From an uncultured Pelagibacteraceae bacterium (GTDB lineage: Bacteria > Pseudomonadota > Alphaproteobacteria > Pelagibacterales > Pelagibacteraceae), in assembly GCA_902592275.1 (NCBI GenBank), contig CACJDW010000006.1, forward strand, positions 1 to 64,000: 64,000 bases of DNA, written 5' to 3'. How positions within the stretch are numbered: the first letter of the stretch is position 1; each line of letters starts with the position of its first letter. The position numbers and the translations under genes were made by a program. Shown here in pieces: positions 35,817 to 42,496 of this stretch. The notes beneath the pieces were generated by a model. The model did not search any database. It saw nothing but the letters and a program-made list of their open reading frames with translations, and was not told the origin of the DNA.

Positions 35817-36467
35817 ATGACATTTTGCCTAGACTCAATAATTATTAAACCAGAAGACGGTGTTGAAATCAAAAATGCTGTTATTTTGCTTCATGGTTAT
35901 GGAGGTGATGGAAAGGATATAAGCATGCTATCTTTAAACTGGAAAAGACATTTGCCTAATACAGTCTTTGTTTGTCCGAATGGTCATGAGCCATGCGCTA
36001 TAAATCCCTCTGGTTATCAGTGGTTTGATTTAACAAAAGAGGATACTGATTATATATTAGAACAATCAATTAAGGCTGAAAAGATTTTAAAAAAATTTAT
36101 TAATGAAATAAAACAAGAGTTCAAGTTATCAAATAATCAAATCTGTTTATCCGGATTCAGTCAGGGATGTATGATGTCTTTAAATGTTGGTCTTACATTT
36201 GAAGAAAAGTTTTCATGTATAGTTGGTTTTTCTGGAAAGATAATAAATCAAAAAGATTTAAAAAACAGAATCAAAAATAATACTGAAACATTACTTATAC
36301 ATGGAGAAGCTGATCAAATTGTCCCATCAACACATTTACTAGAAGCAAAAGATTTTTTAATCAGAAACAACGTTAAAGTTGATACATTATTAATAAAAAA
36401 TTGTGATCATCATATTCCTATTGAAGCATCAAGTACAGCTTTAAATTTTATTTTAAAAAAAATTTAA
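35817..36467 (+). CDS. Carboxylesterase/phospholipase, alpha/beta hydrolase
   Basis: 216 residues. VILLHGYGGDGKD is the oxyanion-hole start, ICLSGFSQGCMMSLN the nucleophile elbow (GFSQG), HGEADQIVP the Asp and CDHHIP the His. The family (COG0400, YpfH-like) hydrolyses short acyl esters or lysophospholipids. No signal peptide, hence cytoplasmic. The natural substrate cannot be told. Confidence 0.88.
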   Translation: MTFCLDSIIIKPEDGVEIKNAVILLHGYGGDGKDISMLSLNWKRHLPNTVFVCPNGHEPCAINPSGYQWFDLTKEDTDYILEQSIKAEKILKKFINEIKQEFKLSNNQICLSGFSQGCMMSLNVGLTFEEKFSCIVGFSGKIINQKDLKNRIKNNTETLLIHGEADQIVPSTHLLEAKDFLIRNNVKVDTLLIKNCDHHIPIEASSTALNFILKKI

Positions 36468-36514
36468 CATCTCTTATTATTGATAAAATTGTTTAACTAA
36501 GTTAAAATCAATTA

Positions 36515-37084
36515 ATGAATAATTTTATTGAACAAGATGTTTCATTAGAAAAGTGTCCTGCGCTAGTGCTCAATGCAGACTATAGACCTTTGAGTTACTA
36601 CCCTTTGTCTTTATGGTCATGGCAGGATACTGTTAAATCAGTTTTTCTTGATCGAGTTATTATTGTTAATAATTACGATAGAACCATAAGAAGTCCATCA
36701 TTTAATATGAAATTACCAAGTGTAATCGCATTAAAGGATTATATTGTCCCCCAAAGCAAGCCAAGTTTTACTAGATTTAACGTGTTTTTAAGAGATAAAT
36801 TTTCCTGTCAATATTGTGGAAGCAATGAAGAGTTAACTTTTGATCATCTATTACCTAGATCAAAAGGAGGCGAAACTAATTGGGACAATGTTGTAACAGC
36901 TTGTTCTGCATGCAATGTGAAAAAGGGGGGAAAACTGTTGAAATATTCAGGTATGAAGTTGCATCAGTACCCTTATCGACCATCAACTGAAGATTTACAT
37001 AAGAATGGCAAAAATTTTCCACCAAATTTTTTACATAAAAGCTGGATGGATTACTTATATTGGGATGTAGAGTTAGAGTCTTAA
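36515..37084 (+). CDS. HNH endonuclease family protein
   Basis: 189 residues. The HNH fold has CQYCGS and CSACNVKKGG zinc pairs around FDHLLPRSKGGETNWDNVV, which supplies the Asp-His and Asn of the catalytic core. The N-terminal half (LNADYRPLSYYPLSLWSWQD) is the conserved part of a chromosomal HNH family found in many alphaproteobacteria without mobile elements around. Role probably in DNA repair or RNA processing; unknown. It converges on coq7 with a 4-base overlap. Confidence 0.86.
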   Translation: MNNFIEQDVSLEKCPALVLNADYRPLSYYPLSLWSWQDTVKSVFLDRVIIVNNYDRTIRSPSFNMKLPSVIALKDYIVPQSKPSFTRFNVFLRDKFSCQYCGSNEELTFDHLLPRSKGGETNWDNVVTACSACNVKKGGKLLKYSGMKLHQYPYRPSTEDLHKNGKNFPPNFLHKSWMDYLYWDVELES

Positions 37085-37614
37085 ATTTTCTCAGAAATAT
37101 TTATTGCAATTTTTGATCCAGTTTTAATAATTTTATCTAATATAGAGTATGGACCTTCTTTTGTAGCGCCCTTTTCATAAGCAATATCTTTATGGCTTAA
37201 TTCATCTTCTCTAAATTTAATTATTTTTTTTTTAAGTTTTGGTTCGCTATTATCAAGTTGTTTTATTTGGTTTAAATAATGCTCATCTATCACTTCTTCG
37301 ACTGAAGCAGTGCAAAGCATAGCCGCTTTCTTACCAAGTAAAGTTGAACCAAAACCTAATCCTACACCTAATAAATCCCACAAGGGTAAAAATTTGGTAG
37401 GTTTTATATTTCTTTTTTTAATTTCTTCTTCAAAAAAATCAGAATGTTCTTTTTCATGAACTTTCATTTCTTCAATTGTTTTTTTTAAAGCTTCATCTTT
37501 AACTAATGTGTTTAGAGCAAGTAACTGTCCTTCATAAATTTTAATAGCACCACGTTCCCCAGCATGATTAACTCTAATAAATTCTTCTATTTTCTTTTTA
37601 TTTATTGTTGTCAT
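37081..37614 (-). CDS. coq7: Coq7-type demethoxyubiquinone hydroxylase
   Basis: 177 residues, di-iron carboxylate protein. The ligand motifs are IRVNHAGERGAIKIYEGQ (first Glu), MKVHEKEHSDFFEE (ExxH), VEEVIDEHY and FREDELSHKDIA (second ExxH). It hydroxylates the penultimate ubiquinone precursor using oxygen, working with UbiE and UbiB encoded near 26 kb. Its start overlaps dsbB by 17 bases. Confidence 0.94.
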   Translation of the reverse strand: MTTINKKKIEEFIRVNHAGERGAIKIYEGQLLALNTLVKDEALKKTIEEMKVHEKEHSDFFEEEIKKRNIKPTKFLPLWDLLGVGLGFGSTLLGKKAAMLCTASVEEVIDEHYLNQIKQLDNSEPKLKKKIIKFREDELSHKDIAYEKGATKEGPYSILDKIIKTGSKIAINISEKI

Positions 37615-38083
37615 AACTTAAATAAGTTCTTGTTGTTAAATATACTATTAACATTGATATTATAATATTGTAGCTTGTAAGCGATAATCCTAAAATTTTA
37701 AATGTAACATCTTTGCAGCTTACATTCTTTTCTTGCAACTGTCTTAATATGTCTTCTTTTGATAGTAAATTGGAGCCATTTTTTAAATCGCAAACAAATG
37801 ATTCTTCAATAAAACCTTGCTCAATACCTAAATGATATAAAGATAAAATAGTAGCAACTAAAAAAATTAAAATAAGAGAAAGAATGAAATATTTTTCAAG
37901 ATAAACAAATTTATAATTTAGGACAATAATTATTAATGCTAAGAGGTATGGAATTCTTTCTAATATACACAAGTTACAGGGTTGATGACCAAAAACATAT
38001 TCAATAAAAAATGCTGAAGATAAAGCAATAATACTAATTAAAAAAATTAATTTTAATGTAATTGTTTTGTTAATTTCAACCAT
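37598..38083 (-). CDS. dsbB: DsbB-type disulfide bond formation protein
   Basis: 161 residues with four membrane helices. The first periplasmic pair is GHQPCNLCILERIPY, the second periplasmic loop holds SFVCDLKNGS and VSCKDVTF. This matches DsbB, which passes electrons from periplasmic disulfide formation to quinone. Overlaps coq7 by 17 bases and the DedA-like gene by 8, so the three are one transcript linking quinone synthesis and a quinone-using enzyme. Confidence 0.9.
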   Translation of the reverse strand: MVEINKTITLKLIFLISIIALSSAFFIEYVFGHQPCNLCILERIPYLLALIIIVLNYKFVYLEKYFILSLILIFLVATILSLYHLGIEQGFIEESFVCDLKNGSNLLSKEDILRQLQEKNVSCKDVTFKILGLSLTSYNIIISMLIVYLTTRTYLSYDNNK

Positions 38084-38681
38084 TAAATTTAAAAAATAAA
38101 TAAATAATAATAAATATTATAACTATAATAATTCCAATTATGGTGAACCATTTTGATCCATGTTTTTCCATATAGTCTGTAAATAATTCTCCAAATCTAT
38201 AAGATAAATATGCAACTATAAAAAATCTCAGGCTTCTTGAAATTAAACTAACAATTATAAAAATAGGAAGATTAAAAGCAATTAAACCACTTGAAATCGT
38301 AAAAGCTTTATAGGGTAATGGAGTAAAGCCAGCTAAAAAAAGAATACTCAGCCATGCGAGGAATCCACTCCCTTGAGACATGCTTAATTTTAAATTTTCA
38401 ACTTTATCTTGATAACCATAAAATTCGATTAAATACATTGCTAAATCAAAAAATAAATAACCTATCAAATATCCAAAGATTCCACCAAGAACTGAAAATA
38501 TTGATGCTATTAAAAATATTTTTAGATATTCTTTTTTTTTAGCAATAACCATTGGGATTATCATTGCATCTGGGGGTATAGGAAAAAAAGAACTTTCTAC
38601 AAAAGATACAAGCCCTAAATAAAAATCTGAACTTTTATGTGCGGCTAATTCTAAACATTTTTTGTAAAGTCTTTGAAACAT
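38076..38681 (-). CDS. DedA/YqaA-family membrane protein (VTT domain)
   Basis: 201 residues, about five membrane segments. SFFPIPPDAMIIPMVIA, GGIFGYLIGYLFFDLAMY and FTPLPYKAFTISSGLIAF are the VTT/SNARE-associated signature of YqaA-type DedA proteins, which are linked to lipid scrambling and membrane homeostasis. First gene of the dedA-dsbB-coq7 run on the - strand, divergent from tRNA-Leu. Confidence 0.87.
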   Translation of the reverse strand: MFQRLYKKCLELAAHKSSDFYLGLVSFVESSFFPIPPDAMIIPMVIAKKKEYLKIFLIASIFSVLGGIFGYLIGYLFFDLAMYLIEFYGYQDKVENLKLSMSQGSGFLAWLSILFLAGFTPLPYKAFTISSGLIAFNLPIFIIVSLISRSLRFFIVAYLSYRFGELFTDYMEKHGSKWFTIIGIIIVIIFIIIYLFFKFNG

Positions 38682-38722
38682 TTTTTGGTTTTAATATAAA
38701 TTTAGTTCTTATACTATTTAAA

Positions 38723-38728
38723 TATAAT
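38723..38728 (+). promoter_or_regulatory. -10 element for tRNA-Leu
   Basis: A perfect TATAAT ends 15 bases before the first base of the tRNA. The -35 region is weak (TTAGTT-like). The transcript likely continues into the acyl-CoA synthetase gene. Confidence 0.45.
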
Positions 38729-38743
38729 GTAATTGAATATCTA

Positions 38744-38828
38744 GGGCGAATGGCGGAACTGGTAGACGCGCACGACTCAAAATCGTGTTTCGCAAGAAGT
38801 GAGAGTTCGATTCTCTCTTCGCCCACCA
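38744..38828 (+). tRNA. tRNA-Leu (CAA)
   Basis: The acceptor GGGCGAA pairs with TTCGCCC, then A and an encoded CCA. The anticodon arm is CACGA / CTCAAAA / TCGTG, giving anticodon CAA. The extra arm CGCAAGAAGTG marks a class II tRNA. The T arm is GAGAG TTCGATT CTCTC. The next ATG is only 7 bases downstream. Confidence 0.97.
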
Positions 38829-38835
38829 AGTAACT

Positions 38836-40566
38836 ATGAATTTAAATAATTTAAATAATTTGATCGAATTATTTATCGATCAAGCAAATAAACAAAATAA
38901 AAAAGATATTTTTTTAGAATGGCTAAACCCAAACAATAAAAAAACATATACGTGGGAACAAACTGAAAAGAATATTTTAAAATTATCAAAAGTTATTAAA
39001 GAAAATATAAAAGAAGGCGATAGATGTCTTTTAGTATCGGAGAATAGACCAGAGTGGTTTGTTTCTGATTTAGCTATTATGGTAGCTGGTGGAATTACAG
39101 TTCCTGCATATACAACTTATACAGAAGATGATTATAAGTACTTGATAGAAGATTGTGAGCCTAGCTTAGTTGTTGTTTCAAATAATGAAATGTTAAGAAA
39201 ATTAAATAATTCAATTAATGAAAAAGACTTTATAAAGAAGGTTGTTACTTTGGATGAAAAAACAAAAGTAATAAATAGTTTAAATATAATTAACAAAGAA
39301 AAATATATAGATTTTAATTCAATTATAAAAAATAATTTATTAGCAGAAGATAAAATTGAAAATAATAAATTAAAAAGAAATTCTCCTGCATGTATCATTT
39401 ATACTTCTGGAACTGGAGGTAATCCTAAAGGAGTAATTTTAAGTCATGGTGGAATTTTAAATAATCTCGTAGGAGCTTGTGAAATTATGAAACCATTGTT
39501 TAACTCAAGACCAGTATTTTTAACTTGGCTTCCTCTTTCGCACTCTTATGAGCATTGTGTTCAATTTGCACAGATAGCTGTAGGAGCAAAAGTATTCTAT
39601 GCAGAAAAAATAGAAAAACTTTTAGAAAATATATCTGAGGCAAAACCTACAATTATGACAGCTGTCCCAAGATTCTATCAAAACCTTTACAATAAAATAA
39701 ATATGAATTTAAAAAAGCAGACAGGTTTTAAAGCAAAATTGATTGAAGCAACTCTTCGTTTGGGAAGAAAAAAATTATTAAATAAAAAAATGACATTTTC
39801 TGAAAAATTACTCAATTTTATAGTTGATAAATTAGTTAGAAAAAAAATAAAAAAACAGTTCGGTGGGAATTTAAAAGCTTTCGTTTCAGGAGGTGGGGCT
39901 CTAGACAAAGAAATAGGAGAATTTTTGAATTCTGTGGGGCTGCCTACCCTTCAAGGATATGGATTAACTGAGACATCTCCAGTAGTAAGTTGCAATCCAA
40001 TACATAAAATTAAAGTAGAAACTGTAGGACCTCCATTTAAAGGAAATGAAGTTAAAATTGCTGAAGATGGAGAAATTTTAGTTAAAGGCGAAAATGTAAT
40101 GCTAGGATATTGGAATAAAAAAGAAGAAACTGAAAAAGTAATTATAAATGGATGGCTACATACAGGCGATATTGGTGAGATAGATCCAAATGATGGTTAT
40201 TTAAAAATTACTGATAGAAAAAAAGATATCATAGTAAGTGCTGGCGGAGATAATATTTCACCTGCTAAAATTGAAAATATGATTACAAATGAACCAGAGA
40301 TAGATCAATGCATGGTTTATGGTGATAAAAAAAATTACTTAGTTGCTTTAATTGTTCCTAATAAAGATTTTTTAAATGAAAAAGAAAAAATAAATATAGT
40401 AATTGAAAAAATAAATAAAAAATTAACTTTACTAGAAAAGATAAAAAAAATTCAATTAATAGATGAAAATTTTTCTATTGAAAATGGTTTAATGACACCA
40501 ACAATGAAAGTAAAAAGAAAAAAAGTTACAGAAAAATATAAAAATCAGCTAGAAAATCTTTATTAA
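38836..40566 (+). CDS. Long-chain acyl-CoA synthetase (AMP-forming)
   Basis: 576 residues, FAA1-like (COG1022). P-loop region IIYTSGTGGNPKGVILSHGG, LPLSHSYEH, QGYGLTETSPVVSCNP, WLHTGDIGEID, DRKKDIIVSAGGDNISP and a C-terminal K after MTPTMKVKRKK form the adenylating core. It activates fatty acids to acyl-CoA. The TSGTGG form replaces the more common TSGTTG. The ATG is 7 bases after the tRNA-Leu CCA end, so the ribosome binding site must lie in the tRNA or translation be near-leaderless; no other Met is available within the conserved start. Confidence 0.9.
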   Translation: MNLNNLNNLIELFIDQANKQNKKDIFLEWLNPNNKKTYTWEQTEKNILKLSKVIKENIKEGDRCLLVSENRPEWFVSDLAIMVAGGITVPAYTTYTEDDYKYLIEDCEPSLVVVSNNEMLRKLNNSINEKDFIKKVVTLDEKTKVINSLNIINKEKYIDFNSIIKNNLLAEDKIENNKLKRNSPACIIYTSGTGGNPKGVILSHGGILNNLVGACEIMKPLFNSRPVFLTWLPLSHSYEHCVQFAQIAVGAKVFYAEKIEKLLENISEAKPTIMTAVPRFYQNLYNKINMNLKKQTGFKAKLIEATLRLGRKKLLNKKMTFSEKLLNFIVDKLVRKKIKKQFGGNLKAFVSGGGALDKEIGEFLNSVGLPTLQGYGLTETSPVVSCNPIHKIKVETVGPPFKGNEVKIAEDGEILVKGENVMLGYWNKKEETEKVIINGWLHTGDIGEIDPNDGYLKITDRKKDIIVSAGGDNISPAKIENMITNEPEIDQCMVYGDKKNYLVALIVPNKDFLNEKEKINIVIEKINKKLTLLEKIKKIQLIDENFSIENGLMTPTMKVKRKKVTEKYKNQLENLY

Positions 40567-40639
40567 ACTATTTAATTAAAACTGTTCATTAACCGCATAA
40601 ACATTAACTAAATTAATAAAAAAAAGTTTTATAAAAATA

Positions 40640-40675
40640 AAAAGTTAAAAATATTTTTTATAAAATTTAACTTTT
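40640..40675. repeat. A/T inverted repeat upstream of the basic microprotein
   Basis: AAAAGTTAAA (40640-40649) and TTTAACTTTT (40666-40675) are perfect 10-base arms around a 16-base AT spacer, itself partly palindromic. They lie just upstream of a TTGACA (40686-40691). They may be an operator or an accident of composition. Confidence 0.4.
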
Positions 40676-40685
40676 AATTAAAGAA

Positions 40686-40714
40686 TTGACATAACTTATA
40701 GAAAAAAATAAAAA
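40686..40714 (+). promoter_or_regulatory. Promoter for the basic microprotein
   Basis: TTGACA at 40686-40691 and TAAAAA at 40709-40714, spacing 17. A leader hairpin, CGAATC (40726-40731), AATTA, GATTCG (40737-40742), and a strong GGGAG at 40756-40760 follow before ATG 40767. Confidence 0.5.
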
Positions 40715-40766
40715 TATGTTAATAGCGAATCAATTAGATTCGTTTAACTAAAAAAGGGAGCTAAAG

Positions 40767-40856
40767 ATGCCTAAGAAAAGAAAAAAAGCGGCAAAGAAAA
40801 CTAAGAAAAAAGCTAAGAAAAAAGCTAAGAAAGCAAAAAAAAGAAGAAGAAAATAG
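40767..40856 (+). CDS. 29-residue lysine/alanine/arginine-rich basic protein
   Basis: The gene encodes MPKKRKKAAKKTKKKAKKKA followed by a KKAKK repeat and the end RRRK: only M, P, T, K, A and R occur, and about three quarters of residues are K or R. It has its own promoter candidate, leader hairpin, ribosome binding site (AAAAAGGGAG, 6 bases before ATG) and a strong terminator 20 bases after the stop, so it is a real and probably highly expressed gene despite its size. Composition resembles the tails of histone H1-like and AlgP proteins, suggesting nucleic-acid binding. The neighbour CarD carries a similar lysine-rich N-terminus. No known family is recognised. Confidence 0.75.
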   Translation: MPKKRKKAAKKTKKKAKKKAKKAKKRRRK

Positions 40857-40874
40857 TAACTTAGTATTCTTTAC

Positions 40875-40917
40875 AAAAAACGCTTCTCATTACTGTTTGT
40901 GTGAGAGGCGTTTTTTT
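40875..40917. terminator. Bidirectional intrinsic terminator
   Basis: AAAAAACGCTTCTCA (40875-40889) pairs with TGAGAGGCGTTTTTT (40902-40916) with one G-T wobble and a 12-base loop. A run on the left and T run on the right let it work for the microprotein (+) and for carD (-). The carD stop codon (40918-40920) overlaps the edge of the T run. Confidence 0.9.
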
Positions 40918-41805
40918 TTACTCATCAATCGGTTCGTCGTTATCAGAAATTTGCTCGTCCTCAGGTAGATCACTTGTTGGAGCTTTTGCAGTTGTCACTG
41001 GTTGAGGCTGTCCACCCAAATTCCTTTTTAGCGCTTTATCCAATTTTTTTTGAGTATCTTCTAATGATACATTTAAAACAATCTGAAATTCAGACAGAAT
41101 TCTTTCATAAGCTTTTTCAAATAATTGTCTTTCACTATAAGACTGGTCGACCATTAGATCATCACCCTTGTTTAAATCTCTGACAACCTCCGCTAATTCA
41201 TATATTTTTCCAGAAGATATTTTCGCTTCATATTCTTGCGCTCTTCGACTCCACATTGATCTTTTAATTTTTGGTTTACTTTTTAATATTGAAATACACT
41301 TGTTAACTTGATTAATAGTTGCTAACGGCCTTAAGTGAGACTGCTTGTTTACTGGCACCATTCCATTAGCTTTATCTTTTTCAAATTTAATAACATATGT
41401 TTCAACATCAATTCCACCAATGTTGATCTTTTTAAATTCAGTAATTTGCCCTACTCCATGCTTTGGATAAACAACATGATCTTTAATTTTATATTCTCTT
41501 TTTTCGGTTTCTTGTTTTTTAACTTTTTTTATTTCAGGCTTAACTTCATTTGTTTTTGAAATTCTTAAATTATCTTCTTTTAGTTCAGCAGTCGTTTCTG
41601 TAATTTTAACAGTTTTTTTTGTTTTAGTTAATTTAGGTGAAACTTTTTTAACAACTTTTTTGATTTTTTTTGAAATTATTTTTTTAGCTTTTTTAACTTT
41701 TTTAGCTTTTACAACCTTCTTTTTAGATACTTTTTTTTTCACTTTTTTGTCTGTTTTGCCTTTAAAGATTTTCTTTAAAATATTTCTCGTACTTATTTTG
41801 CTCAT
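40918..41805 (-). CDS. carD: CarD-family RNA polymerase-binding regulator with lysine-rich N-terminus
   Basis: 295 residues from the Met at 41805; an ORF start at 41847 would add 14 residues and lengthen the overlap with fdxA. Residues about 10-70 are built of K, V, A and S ([14 protein letters not shown]), like a histone tail. The CarD domain starts near residue 104: [38 protein letters not shown] and the helical C-terminal DNA-binding part with [14 protein letters not shown]. CarD binds the beta subunit and stabilises open promoter complexes. The tail (from 270) is acidic. The gene starts inside fdxA (44-base overlap), so coupled translation is likely. Confidence 0.87.
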   Translation of the reverse strand: MSKISTRNILKKIFKGKTDKKVKKKVSKKKVVKAKKVKKAKKIISKKIKKVVKKVSPKLTKTKKTVKITETTAELKEDNLRISKTNEVKPEIKKVKKQETEKREYKIKDHVVYPKHGVGQITEFKKINIGGIDVETYVIKFEKDKANGMVPVNKQSHLRPLATINQVNKCISILKSKPKIKRSMWSRRAQEYEAKISSGKIYELAEVVRDLNKGDDLMVDQSYSERQLFEKAYERILSEFQIVLNVSLEDTQKKLDKALKRNLGGQPQPVTTAKAPTSDLPEDEQISDNDEPIDE

Positions 41806-42088
41806 TTTTAAATTTCTCGTGATCCGCTGGCGGATCTTTTTTTTCACTTATGTTAGGCCAGATTTCAGAATATTTTTTATTAATCTCTAACCATTTTTCA
41901 CTTCCAGGTTCGGTGTCTGCTTTTATGGCATCGACAGGACATTCTGGCTCGCAAACGCCACAATCTATACACTCATCGGGTTTAATTACAAGCATATTTT
42001 TACCTTCATAAAAGCAATCAACTGGGCACACATCAACACAGTCTGTTAGCTTGCATTTAATACAATTGTCGTTAACGATATATGTCAT
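41762..42088 (-). CDS. fdxA: 7Fe ferredoxin FdxA
   Basis: 108 residues. [27 protein letters not shown] and [16 protein letters not shown] are the 3Fe-4S and 4Fe-4S motifs of the FdxA type, with the conserved C-terminal [20 protein letters not shown]. It carries electrons in the cytoplasm. fdxA before carD is conserved in alphaproteobacteria. ATGA overlap with the TerB-like gene upstream. Confidence 0.94.
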   Translation of the reverse strand: MTYIVNDNCIKCKLTDCVDVCPVDCFYEGKNMLVIKPDECIDCGVCEPECPVDAIKADTEPGSEKWLEINKKYSEIWPNISEKKDPPADHEKFKNEQNKYEKYFKENL

Positions 42089-42495
42089 TCTAAATTATGT
42101 TTAATTTTTTCTTTAATATCGCCCATTGTTTTATTGTCAATGTAAAGTAAGCCCGCAAGTCGTCTCATTAAATTAGTTTCATATATATCAGCATCTTTGT
42201 TTGAATAGATTATGGACCACAAAGCCTCAATAATTTTAATTTTATCTTGCTCAGGTAACCCCTTTACTTCTCGAGTAAAATCTAAAATTTGATTTGAGCT
42301 TTCTTCAATTATTTTTGCTTCTTCAATTGTTTTAGAAATATTTTCATTTTCTATACCTAGCTCATTAAGTGTTTTTTTAATAATTTTTTCCTCTTTATCT
42401 GTATAGTTTTCATCTATTTTAGCAGCATGAATTAATAAAGCACAAACTTTTGTGAGAAAATTATTATTTTTTATTTCTTCTTTTTTAAAAAACAT
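42085..42495 (-). CDS. TerB-like protein
   Basis: 136 residues, all helical, no signal peptide. [27 protein letters not shown] and [19 protein letters not shown] match the TerB domain, an alpha-helical metal-associated fold. Its role outside tellurite loci is unknown. It lies between the SUV3-like helicase and fdxA, a position that in other alphaproteobacteria often holds an S4-domain (Hsp15-like) gene. Confidence 0.75.
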   Translation of the reverse strand: MFFKKEEIKNNNFLTKVCALLIHAAKIDENYTDKEEKIIKKTLNELGIENENISKTIEEAKIIEESSNQILDFTREVKGLPEQDKIKIIEALWSIIYSNKDADIYETNLMRRLAGLLYIDNKTMGDIKEKIKHNLE

Positions 42496-42496
42496 T

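Noticed and set aside
36515-37084. HNH protein as a homing endonuclease or mobile element
   Set aside because: No intron, intein, repeat or transposase around it; it belongs to a chromosomal family.
38639-38833. Frames on both strands spanning tRNA-Leu
   Set aside because: They translate the tRNA; the tRNA fold is complete.
41335-41890. Phenylalanine-rich + strand frames opposite carD
   Set aside because: Complements of the lysine-rich CarD tail (AAA becomes TTT), not genes.
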